This document shows, piece after piece, positions 6,643 through 13,352 of a DNA stretch of 13,352 nucleotides. The DNA comes from Alphaproteobacteria bacterium (GTDB taxonomy: Bacteria; Pseudomonadota; Alphaproteobacteria; CAAHEQ01; UBA3637), in contig JAFZGR010000005.1 of NCBI GenBank assembly GCA_017555325.1, positions 1-13,352 on the forward strand, read 5' to 3'. A program made the position numbers and the translations under genes. The notes beneath the pieces are model-generated. The model made no database searches and was not told the origin of the DNA. It saw only the letters and a list, made by a program, of their open reading frames with translations. The number at the start of each line of letters is the position of its first letter. The stretch's first letter is position 1.

Positions 6643-8454
6643 ATGGATTTTATCTGTCTGCCGATTATCTTTTTTACGGGTTTATTGCTTATCAGTATTT
6701 TGACAAGTCTGTTTTCCGTACGACTGGGCATTCCTTTAATTCTGCTGTTCATTGTTATCGGTATTATTGTCGGCTCACAACAAGCATCCCTTTTGTTTAC
6801 CGGATTATTAACATTACAAAACGTATTTTTTATCAGTTCCGTTGCATTGGCACTTATCCTATTTGAAAGTGGATTTACCACACCGTTGGACTCATTTAAA
6901 CACAATGCAAAACCGGCGTTGATTTTAGCTTCCGGCGGTGTTGTTTTCAGTGTTTTATTTTTAACTCCACTTGCTTATTGGATTTTACCGATAACATTTA
7001 TTCAAAGCCTTCTATTGGCATCTATTATCGGTTCAACGGATGCAGCCGCCGTTTTTTTTCTGCTTCGTTCTCGGGGATTGTATCTCAAAAACAAAATTCA
7101 ATCCACACTGGAAATTGAATCCGGTGCAAATGATCCAATGGCTATCTTTTTAACATTTTTATGCATAACACTTTTACAAAAAAACACATCAACCATTGAT
7201 CAACAAACTTTTTTATTAATCAGTGGCTACTTTTTAATGCAGGTTTTTATCGGGGGTATCGGTGGTTATTTACTTTTTTTAGGTTTAAAAAACGCCATTA
7301 ACAAACTACATTTAGAACAAGCACTTTACCCATTATTTGTATTAGCACTGGTCATGATGGGATTTGCTGTTATAACCTTTATCGGTGGAAGTGGCTATCT
7401 TGCCTTATATATATGTGGACTTCTGTTGGGAAATTCAGCCATTAAAGCCCATTTAACATTAGCAAAATTTCAACAAACCACTGCTTGGCTTTGTCAAATC
7501 CTTATGTTTACTGTCTTAGGTATTTTTGTGCATTATGAACAATTATATTCCGTCCTTTCTGTTTCTTTGATTATCGGAACAGGATTAATTTTCTTTGCAC
7601 GCCCATTAATGGTATTTATGATATTATCATTTTTTAAATATTCCCTTACTGAAAAAATATTCATTTCTTTTGTCGGATTACGAGGAGCAACATCTATTTT
7701 GCTGGCCTTAACACCAATTCTTTACGGATTTTCTTTCGGATTAGTCTTTTTTAACATTGTATTTATTATGGTTTTACTCAGTTTAAGCGTTCAAGGACTG
7801 CTTATTCCGTTTATGGCAAAAAAATGTCGGGTTACCCAACACATAAATGGTACATTGCCCGAAAAAACAGAAATTGACTTGCCTGATTTAATCCATAGCA
7901 GTTTAATAATGTATGAAGTAAATCAAGATTCGCCCGTTCTATGCGGTCAAGACATCCCCAAGTGGGCTCAACCGCTATTATTAAAACGCAATCATTTAGT
8001 TTTCCAGTCAAACAATATGCCGACTTTACAAAACGGAGACAAAGTTTTCGTATTTGCCCCCACCGAACACCGTTCTTTTTTACTAGACAGATTATATGGT
8101 TGTATCCCTTCAACCGACAAATGTCAGTTTTGGGGCGATTTCCCCATTAAACCAAATACAAAATTAAGTGATTTAAAATACTTATACGGAATTGAACCGA
8201 CTATTTCTGTTCCAGATATGACTCTTTCAAAATTCATACAAACCACGTTTCCGGAAGCCGATGTTGGTGACAGAATTTCATTCGGACCGGCAGAATTGAT
8301 TATTCGGAACCGTAGAAACAATCATATTACACAACTGGGGATTGATATTATGCCTAACGCTCAAACAAAATCCTTCATTTTACAACAACAAAAAGAATCA
8401 TCTACCATCACACAATATCATGACATAGTACCACCTACAAAAAACACCGATTGA
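6643..8454 (+). CDS. CvrA/NhaP2-type potassium/proton antiporter (CPA1 family)
   Basis: The 603-residue protein resembles the E. coli K+/H+ antiporter CvrA (NhaP2, 578 residues) along its whole length. About twelve to thirteen hydrophobic segments occupy residues 1-390. They include the family signatures GSTDAAAVFFLL (130-141) and EIESGANDPMAIF (157-169), whose Asn163-Asp164 pair lies in the ion-binding helix. The late helix VGLRGATSILLAL is also present. The cytoplasmic tail appears to hold a TrkA-C/RCK-C domain at about 410-485 (ending in NGDKVFVFAP). A CorC/HlyC-type transporter-associated domain follows at about 495-575 (FWGDFPIKPNTKLSDLKYLYG). Such tails usually gate transport in response to a bound ligand or pH. 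It should export K+ (or Na+) from the cytoplasm in exchange for protons. The ribosome site is weak (GGGG, 4 bases before the ATG). Its TGA stop is built into the downstream terminator hairpin. Ion preference cannot be decided from sequence. Confidence 0.92.
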   Translation: MDFICLPIIFFTGLLLISILTSLFSVRLGIPLILLFIVIGIIVGSQQASLLFTGLLTLQNVFFISSVALALILFESGFTTPLDSFKHNAKPALILASGGVVFSVLFLTPLAYWILPITFIQSLLLASIIGSTDAAAVFFLLRSRGLYLKNKIQSTLEIESGANDPMAIFLTFLCITLLQKNTSTIDQQTFLLISGYFLMQVFIGGIGGYLLFLGLKNAINKLHLEQALYPLFVLALVMMGFAVITFIGGSGYLALYICGLLLGNSAIKAHLTLAKFQQTTAWLCQILMFTVLGIFVHYEQLYSVLSVSLIIGTGLIFFARPLMVFMILSFFKYSLTEKIFISFVGLRGATSILLALTPILYGFSFGLVFFNIVFIMVLLSLSVQGLLIPFMAKKCRVTQHINGTLPEKTEIDLPDLIHSSLIMYEVNQDSPVLCGQDIPKWAQPLLLKRNHLVFQSNNMPTLQNGDKVFVFAPTEHRSFLLDRLYGCIPSTDKCQFWGDFPIKPNTKLSDLKYLYGIEPTISVPDMTLSKFIQTTFPEADVGDRISFGPAELIIRNRRNNHITQLGIDIMPNAQTKSFILQQQKESSTITQYHDIVPPTKNTD

Positions 8455-8475
8455 AAACAATCAATCGGTGTTTTT
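8440..8475. terminator. Perfect 15-bp bidirectional terminator between the antiporter gene and fabI
   Basis: AAAAACACCGATTGA (8440-8454) pairs without mismatch with TCAATCGGTGTTTTT (8461-8475) around a six-base loop. The A run on one arm and T run on the other make it usable in both directions. It ends the plus-strand LOG/antiporter operon and, 50 bases after the fabI stop, the minus-strand fabI transcript. The antiporter TGA stop codon (8452-8454) is the last triplet of the left arm. Confidence 0.92.
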
Positions 8476-8524
8476 ATAATTTTACTGTCAATTATATCTG
8501 CGAAAAGTCTTTTTATCCGCTTAA

Positions 8525-9358
8525 TTAATCAGATAATTTAAAATTAGATAATAATTCAGCTGATTTTTGAGCATTCCGCGGATTAATCATTGCATTTTTA
8601 TGATATCCGGCATCCACATGCACAATTTCCCCTGTAATACCAGAAGATAAGTCAGAACATAAGAACATGCCCGTCTTACCAACATCTTCAATTGTCACAT
8701 TCCGGCACAAAGCGGAATTATTTTCCGTCCAGCCTAAAATTTGACGAAAATCACCGATACCGGCAGCAGCCAAAGTCCGAATCGGACCGGCAGAAATAGC
8801 ATTTACACGAATATTTTGATGTCCTAAGTCAAAAGCAATAAAGTGTACAGAAGCTTCTAAAGCTGCTTTTGCCACACCCATCACATTATAATTCGGCAAA
8901 TATCTTTCAGCGCCTAAATATGTTAATGTTAAACAAGCGCCACCATCCGGCATTAATTCGGCAGCGCGCCGACAAACATCTGTAAATGAATAACAGGAAA
9001 TAAGCATCGAATTTGTGAAGTTGCCAACAGATGTATCCACATAACGACCTTTTAATTCATTTTTGTCAGAAAAAGCGATTGCATGGACAACAAAATCCAA
9101 TTTACCCCATTTTTCTTTAATCATATTGAAAGCATTATCCATAGAAGCGGCATCCAACACATCACACGGAACCAACATATCGGAACCGACTGAAGCAGCC
9201 AACGGACGAACCCGTTTTTCCAAAGCTTCACCTTGATATGTAAAAGCTAATTCAGCCCCTTGTGCAGCCATTTCTTTGGCGATACCCCAAGCAATGGAAT
9301 GGTCATTTGCGACACCCATAATTAACCCTTTTTTTCCGGACATAACTCCTGCTGTCAT
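8525..9358 (-). CDS. fabI: Enoyl-[acyl-carrier-protein] reductase (NADH), FabI
   Basis: The 277-residue enzyme performs the last reduction of each fatty acid elongation round, turning trans-2-enoyl-ACP into acyl-ACP with NADH in the cytoplasm. It is a short-chain dehydrogenase with the FabI-specific features. The cofactor loop is GVANDHSIAWGIA (15-27). The active-site residues are Tyr147, Tyr157 and Lys164 (PNYNVMGVAK), offset by one from E. coli Tyr146, Tyr156 and Lys163. SAGPIRTLAAAGI (189-201) begins the substrate-binding loop and TGEIVHVDAGY (242-252) closes the fold. VHAIAFSDKNELKGRY (91-106) is alphaproteobacterial in style, with Ala where E. coli has the triclosan-contact Gly93. An upstream in-frame ATG at 9373 exists, but only the ATG at 9358 has a ribosome site (AAGGGA, 6 bases upstream), so it is preferred. 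The gene stands alone, with its own promoter and terminator, and is not joined to fabA/fabB. Confidence 0.95.
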   Translation of the reverse strand: MTAGVMSGKKGLIMGVANDHSIAWGIAKEMAAQGAELAFTYQGEALEKRVRPLAASVGSDMLVPCDVLDAASMDNAFNMIKEKWGKLDFVVHAIAFSDKNELKGRYVDTSVGNFTNSMLISCYSFTDVCRRAAELMPDGGACLTLTYLGAERYLPNYNVMGVAKAALEASVHFIAFDLGHQNIRVNAISAGPIRTLAAAGIGDFRQILGWTENNSALCRNVTIEDVGKTGMFLCSDLSSGITGEIVHVDAGYHKNAMINPRNAQKSAELLSNFKLSD

Positions 9359-9364
9359 TTTATT

Positions 9365-9370
9365 TCCCTT
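9365..9370 (-). promoter_or_regulatory. Ribosome binding site that decides the fabI start
   Basis: AAGGGA on the minus strand ends 6 bases before ATG 9358. It overlaps the codons after the alternative ATG at 9373, which itself has only AT-rich sequence upstream. This supports the shorter 277-residue FabI. Confidence 0.65.
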
Positions 9371-9402
9371 CATTAATATTGTTAATAAGACATATAATTT
9401 AA

Positions 9403-9431
9403 TTTATACAAAAAAAGATTGCAAAAATCAA
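9403..9431 (-). promoter_or_regulatory. Likely fabI promoter
   Basis: On the minus strand, TTGATT (9431-9426) and TATAAA (9408-9403) are separated by exactly 17 bases. Four of six and five of six positions match consensus. The predicted start near 9396 gives a leader of about 38 bases. The -35 box TTGATT is the same hexamer seen before the lipoprotein gene. Confidence 0.55.
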
Positions 9432-9432
9432 A

Positions 9433-9460
9433 TGACACTTTTGTGACACTTTTGTGTAAC
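9433..9460. repeat. Tandem 11-bp direct repeat, candidate operator upstream of fabI
   Basis: TGACACTTTTG occurs twice in direct tandem (9433-9443, 9444-9454) with no mismatch. It is followed by TGTAAC, so that GTGACAC and GTGTAAC (9443-9449 and 9454-9460) also form an imperfect palindrome around TTTT. The block starts one base upstream of the proposed fabI -35 box. The 11-bp period is about one helical turn, so proteins bound to both copies would sit on the same face. The binding protein is unknown. Confidence 0.5.
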
Positions 9461-9571
9461 AGTGGAAAAATGATATGAAAAACCATTAATAAAAATCATA
9501 TAATTTATTATTTAATTTAAAATTTCAAACTAATCAAATTACCTTGTTACGTTCATTGTGGATTTACCATA

Positions 9572-10711
9572 TTACCTACATACATTAGTTAATGGATTTG
9601 CAGGGCGGCCATTTGGACAGGTTGCCACACAAACACTATTTGCACTATCCCAATATGGTTTCATCGGATCAATGGCTTTACAGGGAAAGCAATAACCACT
9701 CACAAGAACTGGTTTTGACGTATCCGTGCATGATGTCATTTGCCCAGTTGAACATAAGGTTGCATCAGAACAATTACAATTCTTTGTTCCGGTTGATGTA
9801 CCCGCATCTAAAATGAGTGAACAATATTCTACATTTGAAGCCTCCATTTTTCCGGTTGTGGTATTAGTCAATCCAACATACATCAAATTAGTATTTGTCG
9901 ATTCAAATGGATTTTCTCCGATAATCGTATCTGCTGTTATTGTTCCACCATTATAGAGCGCACTATAAATTGTTAGATTTACAGGATCAATAATTGGACC
10001 ACTTATTTCATCACTTTTTACTTGTCCGCTTACCACCGTAGCAATAATTTCCCCTGTATTTGAAATACCATTATCCCCAACTACTGCTCCTATTCCCGTT
10101 ACTTTCTTAGCCGTTAAAATCCCACTATTTTCAATACCTACATTTTCAGAACCCATTGTACTGATTGTTTCTCCAATAATTTCATTTTCAATCGTCATTG
10201 TTCCAGAATTGAATATAGCCCTACTTGCTCCTCCGCGAAGTGTTGCTGTTATATTTTTAGCGGTTAATATATTTTTATTCAGAATAACATAACCACTTCC
10301 TAATGCTGTTATATTACCAGAAAAAATTATCTCGTTCTCATTATATAAGCCTGAATAATTAACAGCTCCATTAATAACCTCCATATTCGCCCCTGTTAAT
10401 TTCCCTAAATTATAAACGCCATGATTACTACCACACCCATTCACATTTCCAGTAGCAAGTAATTGTGCATTTGTATTAATATAAATACCTTCTGCATTAT
10501 CATAACAAACATCTCCTACTGATTTCGTTCCCGCTGTCACATTTTTCACTTTTACAGTTTTACCTTCATTGAGTGTCAATGCTCCTGAAACAACTAAATC
10601 ACAACCAGAAACATCCAAATCACTCACAATAGTCATATCTCCAGTATAGGTAATAACCCCATCATCGGAAACTGTGTAATTTGCCGAATCATAATCGCTC
10701 ATTGCTACTGT
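9572..10711 (-). repeat. Module D of the modular protein, C-terminal
   Basis: This is the longest complete module, 379 residues. The opening cap MSDYDSANYTVSDDGVITYT is nearly the same as in module B. About nine rungs follow, and the closing cap is degenerate (VEYCSLILDAGTSTGTKNCNC). The cysteine part (KPVLVSGYCFPC, KPYWDSANSVCVATC) ends at NVCR and the stop codon, exactly where other modules would continue into a joint. Confidence 0.72.
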
Positions 10712-13352
10712 ACAATGTTCTTTTAATACTCCGCAGGCTGTGCCAATCCAACCTGTTCCCTCGGCACAGGCAACACATTCTTGATTTTTAGAATCCCATA
10801 CTGGCTTTGAAATATCAACAGTTGCACAACTGACACAAGTATCACCTAATAAAATCGGAGTCCCTTCTTCTGCCGAACACGTAGCCGGAATTGTTCCACA
10901 AGCAGAGTCTCCTTCCGAACAACCACAATTAACTTTACCAATTATTTTTCCTAAATTATTCATTGTCGGACAATAATACACATTCGTTGCCATTATTGTC
11001 CCAACTTCATTATTTAAAAGGCCTGAACCTCCAAACGTCCCCCCTGAAAGCATTCCCGTAACAGTTGTTGCTTTTATCATACCATTATTAACAATACCAA
11101 ACATAGCTGCGCCGGTAACGTCCCCCACTACGTCTATTGTCCCTGCATTATCAATACCGTATGTGTACCCATTTACAAGTACATTATTAGCCCTTAACGT
11201 TGCCTCTTCAGCGACAGTTAACATTCCATCAACTTCTAAATTGCAACCTGATATATCTAAATCTCTTTCAACGATTACATCAAAATTACATTTAATGGTT
11301 GTATCTTCCATCGTAAAATCATTTGAACTAAATCCAGCATTTATCATCGCTTCTTGACAAGATTTTACTGTTTCAGATATACAAATATTATTTTCATCAG
11401 CTGTTGTACCGGTCGGACACTCAGCCACACACGCTGTGCCATCATAATACGGCTTTGAACCGTCAGCCGTTTCACAAGTGACACAAGTATCTCCTGACAA
11501 GACCGGTGTTTGTGCCGTACAAGTTGTTTCAGGCCCTTCACACTGTGTTGAATCTTCACAATTACAGTTGATATTAGCTATAATTTGTCCTTCATTAATA
11601 ATTTGTTTACAATAGTAAGCATTTGTTGCTGTTATTAACCCTGCATTACCGATACCTATTGTATTTTCAGATATATTTGTTCCAACAACATCACCTGAAA
11701 CCTCTAATGTACCATAATTAGAAATTGCAACATCCTGATTACTGGAACCAACAAGATTACCTCTAGCTTTTATTGTTCCTTCATTCGCAACGCCTACATT
11801 AGGTCCAGCTGTTCCTTCAATATTTGCCTTTGCTATAATGAAACCATCAGATGCATTATAAATTCCGGCATATCCTGTTCCAGTCATATTTGTTGCTGTA
11901 AGTGAGCCAAAATTCATAATTGCTGTACCATCAAGACTAAATCCGACAACATCTCCATTTGCCAGCAATATTCCATCATTTTCAATACCTGAATATTCTC
12001 CACCACTTGTTCCAGATATATTTTGGCTTACCTCAACTGTACCATTATTAACAATGCCATCAGAACTTGCATGTTCCGCTGTTACATTCTGAGCTTTTAA
12101 TATTCTATTTTCTCCAATTGTTAAAGTCCCTGATGATACCATTAAATCTCCTGACACTGTTAAATTACAGTATGTCAATGTTAAATCCCCATTAACACTC
12201 ATATTACCGGTATAGGTAATAACACCATCATCAGAAACTGTATAAGTTGATGAATCATATCCGGACATTTTTGCCGTACAATACTCTTTTAGTGTGGCAC
12301 ACGTTGTACCATTCCAATATGTTCCATTTGCACAAGCCTCACAAGATGAACCATTCCAGTATGGCGTATCGTTCGGACACGGTACACTACAAACCTCTCC
12401 ATTCCACTCTGTTCCCTCGGCACAAGCAACACATGTTTGATTTTCAGCATCCCAAAGCGGAGTTGAACTATCTATATCTGCACATGTTTGGCATATATTG
12501 TCAGAATCATATACCGGTTTTTCTGCCGGACAATTCAATACACACATTGTGCCATCATAATATGGTGTTTCTGCTCCACAAGATGTACAAACATTTTCTG
12601 TTGCATCACACATTGGCGTAGAACCGCTACAAATCGTTTCATCTGTTGAACAAGCACAATCACATCCGCTAGCACATTTGATTGTACCACTGATAGTTCC
12701 TTCATTGTTAATTGTTTTACAATAAGAAATTGTTGGAGCAATCATTATGCCGGATTCTGTATTTCGGATACCATCCATTCCTATATCAGCAGCCCATCCA
12801 TATGTGGATCCCTGTATTAATTGTTCAGCAATAATTTCACCGGAATTAAACAATCCCTCGTTATCTGTACTTGTTGCGGAAACATTTTGTGCCCACATAA
12901 CACCGGAATTATAAATACCATATGTACCATCACCAACAACATCTCCTCCGGCATAAATAGTGCCATTTTTATAAATTCCAATACCAGTATATGATCCTAG
13001 ACCTGTCACATTACCTTGGGCTTCAATTTCTCCACCGGTTACAACAAGAGCGTAATCTCCAATAGCAGTGATATTTTCTGCAGAAATTTTTCCTTTTACA
13101 ACAAAACTATCATATTCATAAAGCGGTGCTGCTTCACCATAAACATCCCCAGATGCTTCAATTTCACAAGAATCCTTACACAAAATTGAGATTCCGTTAT
13201 CGCTATTTACTGTTAAATTATTAACGACAACCGTTGCATCAATATTTAAAGTACCCTCAACATTCAAATCACAAGACGGAATATATAAATCGTTATTAAC
13301 ATTCATATTTCCCGAATAATTAATCGTTGTACCATCAACATCATAACCTGTA
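9572..13352 (-). CDS. Giant modular beta-helix/cysteine-rich protein, probably secreted or surface-exposed (partial, N-terminus outside window)
   Basis: The frame has no stop from the right edge to TAA at 9572, giving 1259 residues. The first in-window Met (13306) is not the true start, because the 15 preceding codons (TGYDVDGTTINYSGN) match the opening of later modules. Four modules are visible. Each opens with a cap like DGVITYTGDM...SGCDLVVSG. It continues with rungs of pattern G[IVL]xNxGx[IL]xAxx[VI]xG (for example GIYNSGVMWAQNVSA, GIENSGILTAKKVTG), at least twenty in total. It closes with YC...CxC and a cysteine-rich part. The rungs fit a right-handed parallel beta-helix, as in adhesins and pectate-lyase folds. 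The cysteine parts repeat units such as TPYWNGSSCEAC and suggest disulfides formed outside the cytoplasm. No autotransporter barrel, LPXTG motif or C-terminal membrane helix is present; the protein ends cleanly in NVCR after a cysteine unit. I do not recognise this exact architecture. A surface adhesin or structural protein is inferred. No clear terminator follows. Confidence 0.85.
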   Translation of the reverse strand, partial: TGYDVDGTTINYSGNMNVNNDLYIPSCDLNVEGTLNIDATVVVNNLTVNSDNGISILCKDSCEIEASGDVYGEAAPLYEYDSFVVKGKISAENITAIGDYALVVTGGEIEAQGNVTGLGSYTGIGIYKNGTIYAGGDVVGDGTYGIYNSGVMWAQNVSATSTDNEGLFNSGEIIAEQLIQGSTYGWAADIGMDGIRNTESGIMIAPTISYCKTINNEGTISGTIKCASGCDCACSTDETICSGSTPMCDATENVCTSCGAETPYYDGTMCVLNCPAEKPVYDSDNICQTCADIDSSTPLWDAENQTCVACAEGTEWNGEVCSVPCPNDTPYWNGSSCEACANGTYWNGTTCATLKEYCTAKMSGYDSSTYTVSDDGVITYTGNMSVNGDLTLTYCNLTVSGDLMVSSGTLTIGENRILKAQNVTAEHASSDGIVNNGTVEVSQNISGTSGGEYSGIENDGILLANGDVVGFSLDGTAIMNFGSLTATNMTGTGYAGIYNASDGFIIAKANIEGTAGPNVGVANEGTIKARGNLVGSSNQDVAISNYGTLEVSGDVVGTNISENTIGIGNAGLITATNAYYCKQIINEGQIIANINCNCEDSTQCEGPETTCTAQTPVLSGDTCVTCETADGSKPYYDGTACVAECPTGTTADENNICISETVKSCQEAMINAGFSSNDFTMEDTTIKCNFDVIVERDLDISGCNLEVDGMLTVAEEATLRANNVLVNGYTYGIDNAGTIDVVGDVTGAAMFGIVNNGMIKATTVTGMLSGGTFGGSGLLNNEVGTIMATNVYYCPTMNNLGKIIGKVNCGCSEGDSACGTIPATCSAEEGTPILLGDTCVSCATVDISKPVWDSKNQECVACAEGTGWIGTACGVLKEHCTVAMSDYDSANYTVSDDGVITYTGDMTIVSDLDVSGCDLVVSGALTLNEGKTVKVKNVTAGTKSVGDVCYDNAEGIYINTNAQLLATGNVNGCGSNHGVYNLGKLTGANMEVINGAVNYSGLYNENEIIFSGNITALGSGYVILNKNILTAKNITATLRGGASRAIFNSGTMTIENEIIGETISTMGSENVGIENSGILTAKKVTGIGAVVGDNGISNTGEIIATVVSGQVKSDEISGPIIDPVNLTIYSALYNGGTITADTIIGENPFESTNTNLMYVGLTNTTTGKMEASNVEYCSLILDAGTSTGTKNCNCSDATLCSTGQMTSCTDTSKPVLVSGYCFPCKAIDPMKPYWDSANSVCVATCPNGRPANPLTNVCR
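10644..10679 (-). repeat. 36-bp DNA repeat, copy in module D opening cap
   Basis: It matches 12210-12245 at 33 of 36 bases and encodes the TVSDDGVITY part of the opening cap. All three differences leave the protein sequence unchanged. Confidence 0.8.
10712..11356 (-). repeat. Module C of the modular protein, the shortest
   Basis: This module of 215 residues opens with a diverged cap (AGFSSNDFTMEDTTIKCNF, then DLDISGCNLEVDG). It has only about three rungs before the closing cap YYCPTMNNLGKIIGKVNCGC. The cysteine part holds TPILLGDTCVSC, KPVWDSKNQECVAC and the joint LKEHC. Its length shows that rung number varies between modules. Confidence 0.72.
10753..10798 (-). repeat. 46-bp DNA repeat in the module C cysteine part
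   Basis: It matches 12409-12454 in module A at 41 of 46 bases. It encodes the unit WDxxNQxCVACAEGT. Together with the cap repeat, it shows that stretches of different modules share a recent origin. Confidence 0.75.
11357..12277 (-). repeat. Module B of the modular protein
   Basis: This complete module of 307 residues opens with MSGYDSSTYTVSDDGVITYT. It contains about eight rungs (GIVNNGTVEVSQNISG to GIGNAGLITATNAYYC). It closes with the cap YYCKQIINEGQIIANINCNC, then a short cysteine part with TPVLSGDTCVTC, KPYYDGTACVAEC and the joint VKSC. Confidence 0.75.
12210..12245 (-). repeat. 36-bp DNA repeat, copy in module B opening cap
   Basis: This is the partner of 10644-10679 (33 of 36 bases identical). 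Shared bases in silent positions point to duplication rather than only protein-level constraint. Confidence 0.8.
12278..13352 (-). repeat. Module A of the modular protein (partial at its start)
   Basis: The beta-helix part runs from the window edge to about 12683. It includes rungs GIYNSGVMWAQNVSA and GLFNSGEIIAEQLIQG and the cap ISYCKTINNEGTISG. The cysteine part (12682-12278) is the longest of the four, with 20 cysteines in about 133 residues. It stacks about seven CxxC-type units, including TPYYDGTMC, TPLWDAENQTCVAC and GTYWNGTTC. It ends with LKEYC, the joint to module B. Confidence 0.75.
12409..12454 (-). repeat. 46-bp DNA repeat in the module A cysteine part
   Basis: This is the partner of 10753-10798 (41 of 46 bases identical), in the same position of a cysteine unit. 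Confidence 0.75.

Noticed and set aside
9359..9373. Longer fabI start at 9373
   Set aside because: There is no ribosome site before it, while AAGGGA stands 6 bases before ATG 9358. The FabI fold also begins just after the second Met.
9461..9571. Terminator after the modular protein gene
   Set aside because: Only AT-rich partial palindromes are present, with no GC-containing stem followed by a T run on the minus strand. No call is supported.
12247..12621. Plus-strand open frame of 124 codons inside the modular gene
   Set aside because: It is rich in His, Met and Tyr, as expected from the reverse of repetitive cysteine codons. It lacks a ribosome site and is a shadow of the real gene.
9572..13352. 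Classical autotransporter (type V secretion)
   Set aside because: The beta-helix-like rungs suggest it, but the C-terminus is a cysteine unit rather than a 12-strand beta-barrel, and classical passenger domains are poor in cysteine.
9572..13352. CRISPR-like or satellite repeat array
   Set aside because: The repeats are degenerate, in frame and of variable spacing, and they encode a continuous protein. There are no uniform repeat and spacer units.

Overview
The window is an AT-rich piece of a Gram-negative chromosome. It is most likely from a low-GC alphaproteobacterium, possibly one of the uncultured host-associated lineages. The evidence is an alphaproteobacterial-style FabI (VHAIAFSDKNELKGRY), an RND-type tripartite efflux system and a diacyl lipoprotein. 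The exact lineage cannot be read from the sequence. No rRNA, tRNA, CRISPR array, insertion sequence or phage gene is visible.

Layout, left to right. (1) At 1-899 on the minus strand, a small lipoprotein gene is followed after 12 bases by a membrane protein that runs off the left edge. Its layout (cytoplasmic tail, one membrane helix, periplasmic domain) is weakly like VirB8/IcmL secretion proteins. (2) At 1007-5432, minus strand, lies a two-gene RND efflux operon: a membrane fusion protein, then an AcrB-type pump. It ends at a nested-hairpin terminator and has no outer-membrane channel or regulator gene beside it. (3) From 5545 to 8454, plus strand, a LOG-family (PGGxGT) nucleotide hydrolase with long extensions is followed by a CvrA/NhaP2-type K+/H+ antiporter. 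The two operons diverge from a very AT-rich 112-base gap. (4) A perfect 15-bp hairpin at 8440-8475 serves as a shared terminator and contains the antiporter stop codon. (5) On the minus strand, fabI (8525-9358) has a recognisable promoter, with a tandem 11-bp repeat directly upstream. (6) From 9572 to the right edge, minus strand, lies the C-terminal 1259 residues of a very large, open-ended modular protein. It has four modules, each made of a capped parallel beta-helix-like stretch of short N-G-I rungs followed by a cysteine-rich stretch.

Regions 2 to 5 are ordinary envelope and housekeeping functions: drug or lipid export, ion homeostasis and fatty acid synthesis. The most unusual object is the modular beta-helix/cysteine protein in region 6. 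It looks like an extracellular or surface protein, but it lacks a C-terminal autotransporter barrel or sorting signal, and I do not recognise its exact architecture. The second point of interest is the possible operator in front of fabI. The third is the unfinished lipoprotein/membrane-protein pair at the left edge.
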